Positions 1 to 11,276 of a DNA stretch of 64,000 nucleotides are shown here, piece by piece. Each line of letters starts with the position of its first letter. Positions within the stretch are counted from its first letter, which is position 1. Below the pieces are notes generated by a model. That model was given only the letters and a program-made list of their open reading frames with translations. It had not been told where the DNA came from and searched no databases. This stretch comes from Riptortus pedestris (taxonomy: Eukaryota > Arthropoda > Insecta > Hemiptera > Alydidae), in NCBI GenBank assembly GCA_019009955.1, contig CM032230.1, forward strand, positions 26,354,001 to 26,418,000. The letters are read 5' to 3'. Position numbers and translations under genes: made by a program.

Positions 1-533
1 CAGGCAACTTCGTCACTTCGAAGTATTTTAAAAGACTAGATAGACGGGACGAAGTATGTACTCAATTATAACAAATCTAGTCAACCACTCATGTACTCAT
101 AATATGTTTGAAGGGGTGAATCTAAATTGAATGGGACAACACAGCTTGCACAAACAAACCTCAGTTTCCTGTATTAAACCCTTTCCTTAAGAGTGACTAA
201 CTTCCTTGAGGAAGAAGGCAGGAGTTGCATAGAAAATGTGCAAGAAAAGGGAGGAATCCTCTACAGCTGAAGCAGCACCCGCGATAATAATGAAACCTTC
301 ACTCGCCTCCATCCTTGCTTAATTTACTAGTTCTGTTTACTCATTTAGCAGGGCTGGCCATTCAAGGGTTGCTCAGTCAAATAGATTTTTTCTCCCCTAA
401 GTCACTATTTCACGCCACCAGACACAAAATGTGTAGGTCCCCTCTCTTTGCTAATGCTCTACCCTATCTTTTAGCGGATTTCCTTTGGGTGAAATCAGCT
501 ATTGGCGTTGTGCTCGTGATGGAATTTTCGAAA

Positions 534-591
<58 letters not shown>

Positions 592-595
<4 letters not shown>

Positions 596-987
596 AAACA
601 AACAAAATAAGCTGCCCTCTTTCTGAGGGTACCTGTGTGGTCAGCCTCCTAATCTGCCAATTTCTCGGTAATGATGTTTTGTTTTTTAAATTTTGATTAA
701 ATTTTAAATGAAAATTTGGAATAAATTGAATGCGTGCAGATTAGGGGGGTATCTCAGGTGAGAGTGCAGCTTAACTTTATCATCTTTATTTTTTGTATAA
801 ATGGTGATTGACGATTCTTATCGATGATTTTAGGATAAGTGTCGATAACTCCTTCAAATCATCTTTTGCCAGCCCATGGTCTATTAATGTCTTCACCGTT
901 TTTTGGTGGAGGACTCCTCTTGAGCCGAATAGTAGTCCCATAACCTCCCAATCTTGTATTTGATATTTTTCTCAGAAATACGGGCAG

Positions 988-992
<5 letters not shown>
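592..992 (-). mobile_element. LINE 3'-end insertion within a (TA)n tract
   Basis: About 400 bp of LINE 3' sequence (C-terminal codons, 3' UTR, tail repeating GTTT) is bounded on both sides by (TA)n tracts (538-591 and 990-1036). Those tracts are otherwise the single central microsatellite of an inverted HLE copy, so the insertion split the microsatellite. Confidence 0.5.
786..959 (-). pseudogene. Non-LTR retrotransposon ORF C-terminus fragment
   Basis: An open minus-strand frame reads WEVMGLLFGSRGVLHQKTVK, continues LIDHGLAKDDLKELSTLILK, then SSIRIVNHHLYKK and a stop at 786-788. The GSRG-hydrophobic-P/H-K-T pattern followed by an ILKSSIRI helix matches the extreme C-terminus of non-LTR reverse transcriptase ORFs with a C-terminal restriction-like nuclease, as I know them; the clade is not certain. 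The coding part upstream is missing (5' truncation). About 195 bp of 3' UTR follows, to the GTTTGTTTGTTT tail near 592-600. Confidence 0.55.
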
Positions 993-1040
<48 letters not shown>

Positions 1041-1300
1041 CGCAATGTTTGTCTGATCGTTACCAAACTCGACATTTAAAAGTTTTATATAAAATGAAGA
1101 TGAAGCTCGTCAATGGCTAAAATCGGATCATTGGGAGGGGGGGGGGGGTTAGAGGGGAAATTTCGAAATATCTCCGATATTATCATTCGGATTAATCCTT
1201 GTATAGAACCCATCGTATTGCAAATTTATTGGTCTCTAAATGTTGTTCTTACATGTTTTTTCTGTACGAATATTAATCGAGATATTAAGATATTTCAGTT

Positions 1301-1429
1301 TTAGCAGATTTCCCCTAAGGGAAATCAGCTATTGAGGTTGTACTCATGACGGAATTTTCGAGATTTTTTTTCAAAAGTCCATCGATCCTACCTAGTAGAT
1401 GACGAAAATGAGGTCCGTTCAAAACTGTA

Positions 1430-1486
<57 letters not shown>

Positions 1487-1968
1487 CTGTTACCGCTCTA
1501 GCGGTCGCAATTTTTGTTTGATCGTTACCAAATTCGATATTTAGTTGTTTTATGTAAAAAGAAAGATCAAGTTCGTTAACGGCTGAAATCGGACCAGTGG
1601 GAGGGGGGGGGTTTAGAGGGGAGGATTTTCGAAAATTCGAAATATCTCCGTTACTATAAGTCGGATCGAAATAGATTACAGAATCAATCTTATTGCAAAT
1701 TAAATTTACTATAAATATTGTACTATACATTTATTCTCTATCTTGAATATTAACCGAGATATTTTCATTTGTTATCTGCGTGTGCTCGGCAGCAGTCTAT
1801 GTTCGGACTTTCCGCCGTGAGCTCTGGCGGCCGTTTTCGTAACTATTCGTCCCTCGTGAATAGGTTTAGAGGTTTCTTACTACAACAGTTGTTATTAGGC
1901 AGATTTCTCTATTGTAAAACTTCACGTGGGAAATCTGCTTAGTTTACGCAGCCCCTGCGTGACGGACT
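1301..1968 (-). mobile_element. HLE repeat, full-length
   Basis: The copy is complete and inverted: TTAGCAGATTTCCCCTAAGG at its right end, a (GT)n(TA)n tract at 1431-1481, a G-rich tract, and AAATCTGCTTAGTTTACGCA then GCCCCTGCGTGACGGACT at its left end. Its left half carries the CCGCCGTGAGCTCTGGCGG segment. Confidence 0.85.
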
Positions 1969-3119
1969 ATTTGGGATAAGTAAACCTCCACTCCAACTCA
2001 TGTCATATTAATTATAAGCTGTTATATCACCACTTCTTTCCGCTGCTATATCATGAACCACTTCTATCCTCAAATTCGTTGCATGCGACGTCACCAATTC
2101 ATATTTCACGTTCTTATATTTTTACCTTATAATCTAAGGTAGATTTAATACTTGATTACGTCCACTCCTTGCTACATGGCTAACCTGTGGTCGAATATTG
2201 AGTTAGAGAATGTTTGAAAACTTCATGGACGCAGATTAATATTTCGACAAGGCTAGCGATATAAAATATTTCTTCTTCATATTAACCGAGATATTTGTGT
2301 TCACTAAAGTATCTCTCATGTCCTTTTTCCGGCATTAAGAAACTACATCTTTTATAATGAATGGAACATTTAATCATTAATTTTGATAAGGATAAAAAAA
2401 ATAAATATTGTGGCCACTAAGCGATATCATGCAATCAAACGTACGTAATATGGATAATACATTTTCGTATATTTCATCAAAGGAAAGTATTCAGTTTTAT
2501 CTTTTACTCTTGAGCATTATGGTGGAGAAAGTTTCCTTGAAGTTAGGGCTCTTTAAAATGGGAACTTTTTTGACTTTTCAGAGTATGGATTATGGCATGA
2601 TTGGAGGATCCTAAACGAATTTTCACTTTTAACCCTCTATCAGCAAAAAACGTTCTGAAGAAAGAAAAGGCCTGAAGTTGTCGAATACTTTCATGGATGT
2701 AAATGTAATATTGGGGATAGCCAGAAAATAATATTCTTGACTTTTTGTGATGATTTATAAACCCTACAGCAAGGAGAACATATTTTTTTTTCTCAGATAT
2801 TGCTAAAATATTAAAAATGTATTAACTCACTGTATTTAATACATTCAATTGGTTACATTCAGAGCCTAGAACATCTCTTTGTTCATTGAACCACATAATC
2901 TGGACTACCATATAGTACTTCACATCATCAGAATCCCCGAGATTGTGTGATTGTTTTGTTGTCTGTAATTTATTTGGTTTTCATTCATTAAATTATCCTT
3001 GAGCCAATCACTTCCAAAATGGGTCTCGTATAAAAAAAACTTATAATCATGTAGATATGTAGTTGCCGTTCCTTATTGTATTATATATTACAATACATGT
3101 GATACTTAATTATATCCCC

Positions 3120-3616
3120 ACCCCCCCCCCCCCCCACCCCCCCCCCCCCCCACCCCCCCCCCCCCCCACCCCCCCCCCCCCCCACCCCCCCCCCCCCCCA
3201 CCCCCCCCCCCCCCCACCCCCCCCCCCCCCCACCCCCCCCCCCCCCCACCCCCCCCCCCCCCCACCCCCCCCCCCCCCCACCCCCCCCCCCCCCCACCCC
3301 CCCCCCCCCCCACCCCCCCCCCCCCCCACCCCCCCCCCCCCCCACCCCCCCCCCCCCCCACCCCCCCCCCCCCCCACCCCCCCCCCCCCCCACCCCCCCC
3401 CCCCCCCACCCCCCCCCCCCCCCACCCCCCCCCCCCCCCACCCCCCCCCCCCCCCACCCCCCCCCCCCCCCACCCCCCCCCCCCCCCACCCCCCCCCCCC
3501 CCCACCCCCCCCCCCCCCCACCCCCCCCCCCCCCCACCCCCCCCCCCCCCCACCCCCCCCCCCCCCCACCCCCCCCCCCCCCCACCCCCCCCCCCCCCCA
3601 CCCCCCCCCCCCCCCA
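3120..3616. repeat. Perfect 16-bp C15A minisatellite, 31 units
   Basis: A occurs every 16 bases with 15 C between, without a single exception from 3120 to 3616. The minus strand is a series of G15 runs, with very high G-quadruplex potential. Long open frames across it in every phase (Pro/His/Thr or Gly/Trp/Val repeats) are products of the repeat, not genes. Confidence 0.95.
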
Positions 3617-4115
3617 GGAGTGGGAGTTATAAGGGAGGCCTGAAACAAGAATTCGCGATATTTCATTGTCTATTTGTTTTTCGACAAACATGCATATAAC
3701 AAAAGTTGTTTACTTTGTTATTTAGATTAACTATTGTTTTATACATTTCTCCAGGAACAATGTGTGGAGCAAGTAATTTGAGTAGAAATATTGATATGCT
3801 CAAAAATTCAGTCCAATTTGTACTATGAGGTACCTCTCTCGGAAAAATTAATTCAAATCTATGTTAACATTTTGTCCATAATAACTGAAATCTATCCATA
3901 ATGCACGGGAGACGGGAAATATGACAATTTGGAGGACAGTGAAGACTTACATAAAAAACTAATTTTATTATTAACAAATACCAACAACGGGTATTAACCC
4001 TAAACACTGGGACGGGTAAATGTCAAAATATTGTGTAAAGTAAAGCCTTGCCAAAAAAATACCATTACCATCCAGCCTCAAATGAATTCCCGGGCGAAGC
4101 CGGGTATCTGAGCTA
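3617..4115 (-). mobile_element. Second copy of the ACCCGGCTTCGC repeat, inverted
   Basis: This is the reverse complement of parts of 62178-63100: GGGAGTTATAAGGGAGGCCTG near 3620, AACGGGTATTAACCCTAAACACTGG near 3987, and CCGGGCGAAGCCGGGTA at 4090-4106, followed by CTAGTATATATATA. It therefore also ends in the (TA)n of an HLE copy. The tandem 300-bp part is reduced to one unit, whose C-rich site is where the C15A array begins. Confidence 0.6.
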
Positions 4116-4254
4116 GTATATATATAATTTTGAACGGACCTCATTTTCGTCATGTCCTGGGTAGGATCGATGGACATTTGAAGAAATTATTCAAAAATCT
4201 TGTCATGAGTACGACCTCAATAGCTGATTTCGCTCAAAGGAAATCTGCTAAAAA
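4116..4254 (+). mobile_element. HLE repeat, right part
   Basis: ATTTTGAACGGACCTCATTT to GAAATCTGCTAAAA. The left part is replaced by the inverted ACCCGG repeat. Confidence 0.75.
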
Positions 4255-4639
4255 GTGTATATTATCCATCTATTTACAAATTTAATTTGCTGATTTTTCT
4301 TTCGCAATTCTAAACCAGCATATCAAGAATTATTCGCTCTGTCAATATTTGGTTATTTTTCGCCAATCATAAGAATAAGTTAGTTATTGCCCCTGGAGTT
4401 TTCCCTTTGTACATTAATCTTTTGTACAATGTAAAAGGGAGTGATGTAGATTTGTTATGGATAAAATGGCTACAGGTTGTATTTTCCTGTTCAAATCCAG
4501 CAGTGTGTGGGCTAGTGGTTCTTAGAAGGCCACATACCTTCATTTATATACAGACTTTCCTTAAGGGAAATCAGCTGCTACAGTTGGTCAGCTGTGAAAA
4601 CCCCAGATTAATTCTGTTCAGGCATACAACTTCATGGTT

Positions 4640-5095
4640 TTAGCAGATTTACCTTAAGGAAAATACATAAGCAGATTTAACACTTGCGTCACGTATTTGC
4701 ATTTATCCCAAATTGTAAAAACTCAACTAGAACCATATTTGTTATTTAGGCTTCAAAGAAAGGGCTTCATAATATAACAGCTTATAGTTAATAAGACTTG
4801 AGGAGGAGTGGAGATTTGCTGAAGGCCGAGAACTAAAGAATGCAAATATCTCCGTTACTATTGATGTTAAGAGGATAAATGTACATAACATTTATAGAAC
4901 ATTACATTTGGCATAAGATTGGTTTTATACAATTTTTCGATCTAACGCATAATAACGGAGATATTAAGAATTTTCGAAATTATCTCCTCTAAAAGGGCTT
5001 CACCCCTGGTTCGATTTCAGTCGTTAACGAACTTGATCTTTCTTTTTATATAAAACAATTATATGTCAAATTTAGTAACGATAAGTTAAAAATTC

Positions 5096-5137
<42 letters not shown>

Positions 5138-5283
5138 TTTTGAACGAAGCTCAATTTCGCTGTTGAACCTCATTTTCGTCATCTCCTGGGTAGGATCGAG
5201 GGACATTTAAAGAAAAATTTCGAAAATCGCGTCATGAGTATAACCTCAATAGCTGATTTCCCTTGAGGGAAATCTGTTAAAAA
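4640..5283 (+). mobile_element. HLE repeat, near full-length, subfamily with TGAGTAGGAGTGG left half
   Basis: AAGCAGATTTAACACTTGCG to the end CCCTTGAGGGAAATCTGTT. It has (TA)n at 5098-5134. A second palindromic end copy (AGCAGATTTACCTTAAGG) sits at its left edge. Confidence 0.75.
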
Positions 5284-6479
5284 CAGAAATATAAGCAACA
5301 GGACGATAAAAGAGAATAGGCACATCATAAAAAATAGAAATAAAATGTAATCAATATGTAAACGGAAATGTAAAACATTTAATTATAAATATTTTAATAG
5401 ATTAGATACTTTAAAGTGGTGGTTGGTTAATTATAAAGGTAGACTTAAATTCATTAGGGATAGTCGATATTTTTTATTTGGTGACGTTTAGGTAAAAATC
5501 TGCTGACTTGACGCGCCATACTTTGTAAGACATTCTCTGCCTGGCACGGCTAATGGATGTTCCTATGTACCGATGTAATCTTTGGTTTAGTTACTTTTGA
5601 TATATATATATTTATTTCCTGATGTGGACGCCAAACCATTCGAGAAATAAAAATCATTTGAGGTTTTCATTTTTTGTTGACTTTTCTCCATGGATTAGTT
5701 AAGTCATAATTAAATTTCTGGTCCTTCTCTGACAAGGAAAGGATCACTACCTGGAGATAAGCCGCCTTGACTTCCCTAAGCCCGATAAAAGGAGACGTTA
5801 TTATTATTTTCCTTTTCCTAATAATGCCTTCTTTGTTCGGAAAATGAAAAAGAGGGTAGACATTTTTCGGGGGATATGAAACCTTTGAAGGCAACATTAT
5901 TAGATCACTAAACAGATTATTGGTTCACGATCCATAATACCCTTTATACTTATGCTAATATTGGTACTATATTGCAAAATGAACTGAAACAAGTTTGTTT
6001 CCATTAAATTTCGGCAATGCTGGCTATTAAAAATTCGTGGATTACGTAAAGAGATTTGAAGCTTCACTGCGCTGACCTCGGGATTTCATTAAACTTGAAT
6101 AGCCGGAAATGATTGATTTTTTTTCTATTCATTTATTCATTCAATTAATAAAAATGCGCATGATTCTACTCTCAAACCCAGAAAAAAGATTAAAGACCCC
6201 CAAAAATAATTTCATTCTTTTAATTTTATATGTATTTTTTTTTATTTTAAACGTTATCGTTTTGAACGTTAAAATTAAACAGCATACAAAGTTGATTTTC
6301 TGCTTAATTGTTTTAAATAAAACAAAATTGTTTAAAAAAGACAATTCAACTTTTTCCAAAACAAAAAAAAAACTTTATCTAAACTGTTGTATTTAGAGGC
6401 TTCATTTATATCTTCAATAATATACGAAATGATTTATCAGTATTTTATGCTCATAATTTGTGATTGATCACATTTACAT

Positions 6480-7150
6480 TTTAGCTGATTTCCCTTAAGG
6501 GAAATCTGCTATTGAGGATATACTCTTGAAGTGGTTTTGTAAAATTGTTTTCAAATGTCCATCGATCCTACTTAGTAGATGACGAAAAAAAGTCCGCCAT
6601 ACTTCGCTAACTAAGCAGATTTCCTACGTACGCCATGTATTCGCAATTTTCTTAAAACGTTAATGTTCAATGAGGGGCTCAGGTTAGCCATGCGAGTTAA
6701 AGCGTTGGCCTTTATCTCACATGGTAAACCTAGAGTGGCGAGTTCGATTCTTGCCTGGACAAAGGAAATTTTTTAGTAACGAAATTCATTAAATAACATC
6801 CTAAATCCCACCATTGCTAAAAAAGGGTGGCAACCCGTAGAGAACCCGTCCCAATTAGCCTGAGTTACAAAAAGTGGACTTTAATAAATAATAATAATAA
6901 TAATAAAAATAATGTTGAATGAGAACAATATTTGGTATTTAAGTTTCAAATAAAGTGTTCCATTATATATCAGAGTATTGTTTCTGTGACATGAGTAGGA
7001 GTGGCGGTTTACTGAAGGCTGACAACTAAAAAAAAAGCTAATATCTCAGTTAGTATTGAAGTTAGAGAGTCAATGTATATAACAACGTTTATTGGAACGT
7101 TACATTTGTAATAAGATAGATTCTATATAATTTTTCGATACTTTCGAAAA
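6480..7150 (+). mobile_element. HLE repeats: inverted right end joined to a direct left half, with a SINE inside
   Basis: 6480-6592 is an inverted right end. At about 6591 it meets the left end of a direct copy (GTCCGCCATACTTCGC). That copy is split by the SINE at 6674-6910 and runs to about 7145. Confidence 0.7.
6674..6910 (+). mobile_element. tRNA-derived SINE with target-site duplication
   Basis: The head resembles a tRNA gene: box A-like TTAGCCATGCGAGTTAAAGC and box B GAGTTCGATTCTTGCC. A tRNA-unrelated body ends GTGGACTTTAATAAA followed by (TAA)n. The flanks are 12-bp near-identical repeats AATGTTCAATGA (6662-6673) and AATGTTGAATGA (6911-6922), a target-site duplication. It is inserted in an HLE copy, whose sequence resumes without a gap after the duplication. 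Confidence 0.85.
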
Positions 7151-8135
7151 TTCTAGATATGCCTTTTCTATACGTCAGATCAATAACGTTTATAGTAGGA
7201 ATGCCATTGTAAATGTAATTAGCTACAAATGTTCTTATATACATGTTTTCTTTAACCCTCCAGAACTCGCGTCAAAATGAGTGGCCTGAGAACTCGCGCG
7301 TGAGAATTTTTCTCACACTACCTTTTTTCCTCAAAAAAAGTCGGTAAATAAAATATTTTCAACAAAAAAAAAATGTACATTTATTATAACCATCATATTT
7401 TAATATAAAATAATAATAATATTCAAAATTTATCTTACAGGTATTCTGTTTTGAAGAAACATTGTGTCAAACAACTTAAAAAGTTACCTAACTAATTAAA
7501 GTTTTGTTCTGTACAAGAATGTCATTACCAACTGTTTTTCTACAGGTTCGGCAACTCTTTTTTGTTTTTCTACTCCGACAATAGGTACAATTCCTACACC
7601 AGCAATCCTCTTCTTTTGATTCTATCTAATAGGGGCATGGTGGTCAGTTGTGAACGGTTGATCGGGTGAGGTTTGATAAGTTCCAGAGCCAAAAAAAAGT
7701 TTTCGGTAAATCACCAAAGCACTCGCTCGATGAGAACAACTCTCTTATTAAAAAAGAAAAAAACGTTCCACCAGAACTCGCTTGATGAGAAAAACACTCA
7801 CAATAAATCAAAAAAAAACGTTGCGCCAGAACTCGCACTGTGAGAAAAACACTCACGCTTAACTTTCTCTGGCTGATTAATTTTGTGCTGGCGACAGTTA
7901 GCCGATGATAATGATTGGGAGTCAAAGAGAGTGGTAAGAGAAGGTTCCAAGGTGTAGCTAGAGAGAGTAGCACTTTCACCAAACACGTATAATTATAGAT
8001 ATAACATTTTTTTTCGGGGTGTGAGTATTTTGCTCTCGGAGCAAGTTCTGGAGGGTTAATATGCATATCAACCGATATTATTGGATTTTTTTTAGTTGTC
8101 AACCTTCAGTAAACCCCTCCACCTAATCATGTCAT
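7151..8135 (-). mobile_element. HLE repeat, inverted left half, with a piggyBac-like element inside
   Basis: 7151-7251 reads as an inverted HLE interior (ATACGTCAGATC, ATACATGTTTTC). 8060-8135 continues as CAACCGATATTATTGG and CTTCAGTAAACCCC. The 7256-8055 element is between them. Confidence 0.55.
7256..8055 (-). mobile_element. piggyBac-like non-autonomous element (TTAA target)
   Basis: The ends CCCTCCAGAACTCGC and, inverted, CCCTCCAGAACTTGC are each flanked by TTAA (7252-7255 and 8056-8059), the piggyBac hallmark. On the minus strand around 7500-7607 a Cys-rich frame reads DCWCRNCTYCRSRKTKKSC and then RTCRKTV, matching the C-terminal cysteine-rich domain of piggyBac transposases. I could not recognise the catalytic domain. 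Near the right end the motif AGAACTCGC with a following TGAGAAAAACACTCAC hairpin is repeated several times (7690-7860), giving subterminal repeats that could be transposase-binding sites. It is inserted within an HLE repeat. Confidence 0.75.
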
Positions 8136-8576
8136 ATTAGTTATAAGCCTTTATATTGTAGTATTCAATTTTCCTGCAGTTTGTCAGTATGTGTTTAATA
8201 GTTAATGGTTCATGGCATGTTCTGCAGAGAGGTCGCACACTCAATATGTATTCTCTCACTGCCTTCAGAGTCACGGCGAGGCTTTGTCTTCAAAACGCAA
8301 AAGCTATGCGGGTCTCTGTGGTGTGGGGGCTCTAAATTAGCATCTGCTCGTCTGTTTGCCTACCCTTCTTACCGGTTTAATTTCTAGAGGTGGACGACAT
8401 TTTGAGAAAATAATATTCAAAATCATTTCGTTCCTTCCTAGTGCTTCACCCGATTGCTTAAAGAATGTAGAGAAACAAAAACTGTACGTTTCTCGTTAAT
8501 GCCTTCAGTTAACAGATTGGGAAAACTTAGCTGGACGAGGGGGCAAGAGTGGGGATAAAATTGTCTACCAGCTATG

Positions 8577-8578
<2 letters not shown>

Positions 8579-8614
<36 letters not shown>

Positions 8615-8632
8615 ATATGTGTGTGTGTGTCT
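8579..8632. repeat. (GT)n microsatellite
   Basis: TG repeats, interrupted by ATGTATATG. It lies between degraded HLE pieces. Confidence 0.9.
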
Positions 8633-8704
8633 GTCTGTTTTAATAGTTTTCCTCAAGGGAATTAAATTAATAATAATCAAATAATTAAAATAATATTTTA
8701 TTAT

Positions 8705-9113
8705 TTTCCGTACATTTTAATTTACCTATAAATGTTGTTCTGTACATATATTCTCTATCATGAATATAACGGAGGTATTAGTTTCCCATAAGTCACCCTG
8801 TACCATGAACCACATTTTTCTAAACTTTAGTACCAAATATCGTTTTCAAGATACCATTTTTTTTTTTTTTTAATAGAGAATTTATGGTGAGATAAGGTCA
8901 CAAGTATTCTATACATTTTTTAGTTTTCGGCCTTCAGCAAAGCCCCACTCTTACTCATTAACAATTAGTGGTTATATTATGAAGCACATTATTAGAAGCC
9001 TGAATACCAAATATTGTTCTCGTTGAACTTTTCCGTTTGGAAATAAATGCAAATACTTGGCGAATGTGGGAAATCTGCTTAGCTTACCCAGTCCCTTTGT
9101 GACAGGGTCTTAT
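8705..9113 (-). mobile_element. HLE repeat, left part, degraded
   Basis: It contains TTCTCTATCATGAATATAAC, CGGCCTTCAGCAAAGCCCC, and GGGAAATCTGCTTAGCTTAC then CCAGTCCCTTTGTGACAGG. Confidence 0.6.
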
Positions 9114-9119
9114 TAATAA

Positions 9120-10005
9120 AATTATACAAATGGCGCAACTTACGTCAAGCTATAACTAATTTACACTAGTTTTTATTTAACTTTCCAAATGCCGACATCT
9201 AGTTGAGACCAGACTAGTAGAGATTCTATCTGCTTAGCTGACTACTCTGGAATTAGCGAATTCCGTCCTAAGAGGATCTTGCTTCTGACTTGGCTGATAA
9301 CCAACTGAAACTGCCACTTAACTTAATCCCTTATATATAGCCTCTAGTGCCCTTTACCCGCCCTTAGAAACATCCCCAAAATGACCCTTAAACGTAATTT
9401 TATTATCTCTTTCATCATGCAAATTTTCTTTGCATTTACTTTAAGAGATATAAATGTTATTATAAAACGTCCGCCACGCTCTTGTAGTTAATTTAGCAGA
9501 TTTCCCTCCAGCATATATAACACACAACTGGTACTGTCTCATCACAATTTTAAACGTTGATTTTTAATTAATTTCCACCCCCTCTCTAACCCCCCCCTAT
9601 TCCGATCCTGGACCGTTTCCAGCCATTAACAAATATGAACTTTAGAGTTGAATGAAATGGTTAAATCTGGAATTGATGAATTAAACATACTCAAGGCAAG
9701 AGTCGATGACGTCGCGCTACGTATTTTCAAGTATCCCCATGAAGACAATATTTGGAATTTAAGCCTCGAATAAAGTGGCCCAGATGAAAAGTGGTTGAGA
9801 TTGAAAAAATACAGTTTAAAGGCATATAAGTGCCTAATGTCAGTTTTCAGGTATAGCAACATCGATTGTAACATTATAATCATATCAATTGCTGGAAGCA
9901 TTTTGTACCTGGTCGAGTTTTCCTATGTCCATAGCCACATATAAATCTACAGGGGATTTTCATGGAATAGGTATTTATGGCTTATATGTTCATTCTTGTG
10001 TATAA
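9120..10005. other. No gene seen; unclassified, possibly old repeat
   Basis: It contains AAATGGCGCAACTTACGTC and some HLE-like scraps (GACAATATTTGGAATTTAAG at 9743). There are no splice-bounded ORFs. Confidence 0.2.
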
Positions 10006-10009
10006 TTGA

Positions 10010-10605
10010 AAAAGTCCCGCAAGCATGGGCTGTGTTAACTAGGCAGATTTATTACATGCGTTACGTATTTCCAAACGTGGGAGTTCAAGGAAAACAATAT
10101 TTGATATTTAGACTTCAAATAATGTGCTTCATAATATAACAACTTATTGTTAATATGGCACGAGTATGAGTAGGAGAGCTGAAAACTAAAAATATGCAAA
10201 TATCTCGGTTAATAATTGAGATTGTAAAAAAGCATATGTGGCAATATTTATAGGAAATTAAATTTGTATTTCTATACAATTTCTCGATCCGATGTGTAAT
10301 AATGATGATATTTTTCTATATTTCCCCCCTAAACAACCCCCCCCTCCTATTAACAAAATTTGATCTTTTTTTTATACATAAAACGTCTAAATATCCTGTT
10401 TCGTTACGATCAAACACAAAATTTCGGCCGCTAATGCGTTAACAGAAGTATATACACATACATATATGTGCGCGCGCGCGTGTGTGTGTGTGTGTGTGTG
10501 CATATATAATTTTTAAACGTTCAAATTTTCGTCATCCACGGGGTAGGCTCGATTGACACTTCAAGAAATGTTACAATTACTCTCATTAGCTGATTTGCTA
10601 AAATA
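10010..10605 (+). mobile_element. HLE repeat, near full-length, TGAGTAGGAG subfamily
   Basis: The left end GTCCCGCAAGCATGGGCTGT has the stem bases changed. The middle has CCCCCCTAAACAACCCCCCCC and a mixed (CG)(TG) tract in place of (TA)n. It ends at TAGCTGATTTGCTAAAA with the palindrome shortened. Confidence 0.65.
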
Positions 10606-10686
10606 TAATAATGTTAACTATATAAATACCAGACAGCTTGGGGACGTCACCCGAAATTGATTAAAACTCCGTGCTTCAGGTATAAG

Positions 10687-11276
10687 TCTTTCACGCAGGG
10701 GCTGCGTAAACTAAGCAGATTTCCCACGTGAAGTTATACAATAGAGAAATCTCCATACGAGAGCCGAACTATTACGGCAAAGGGCCGAACTTGCTTTTGG
10801 CGGGAAACTGTCATTCGCTATCGGTCCAAATTTAATAAAAATGCAAATATCTCGGTTAATATTCAAGATAGAGAATAAATGTATAAAACTATATTTATAG
10901 TAAATTTAATTAAGAATAAGATTGGTTCTATACAATTTTTCGATCCGACGTATGGTAACGGAGATATTTCGAAAATCCCCCCCTTTAAACCCCCCTCCCA
11001 CTGGTCTGATTTCAGCCATTAACGAACTTGATCTGTTTTTTGCATAAACGTTTAAATATCGAGTTTGGTAACGATCAAACCAATATTGCGACCGCAATTA
11101 TACATTATATTATACGTATACATATACATACATATATATATACATACACGGCCCTCATTTTCGTCATCTCCTGGGTAGGATCGATGGACATTTGAAGAAA
11201 ATTTTCGAAAATCGCGTTATGAGTACGACCTCAATAGCTGATTTCCCTTGAGGGAAATCTGCTAAAACTCTACTTT
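10687..11276 (+). mobile_element. HLE repeat, full-length
   Basis: TTTCACGCAGGGGCTGCGTA at the left. The left half has the CCGAACTTGCTTTTGGCGGG segment. The right end is CCCTTGAGGGAAATCTGCTAA. The (TA)n tract is short and interrupted. Confidence 0.85.

Larger units (their letters stand above)
469..1297 (-). mobile_element. HLE repeat, interrupted by a LINE
   Basis: The right end and (TA)n part are at 469-591 (TTTTAGCGGATTTCC, diverged). The internal part is at 990-1297 (CGGTCGCAATGTTTGTC, GGGAGGGGGGG, AATATCTCCG, TATTAATCGAGATATT). The left end is missing. The LINE 592-992 lies within its (TA)n. Confidence 0.7.

Noticed and set aside
3063..3691. Long Pro-rich and Gly-rich ORFs on both strands
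   Set aside because: They are translations of the C15A minisatellite in every frame. A 16-bp unit without stops stays open in all phases.
6690..6770. tRNA gene
   Set aside because: The box A and box B-like sequences belong to a dispersed SINE with (TAA)n tail and target duplication. The head does not fold into a convincing full cloverleaf by eye.
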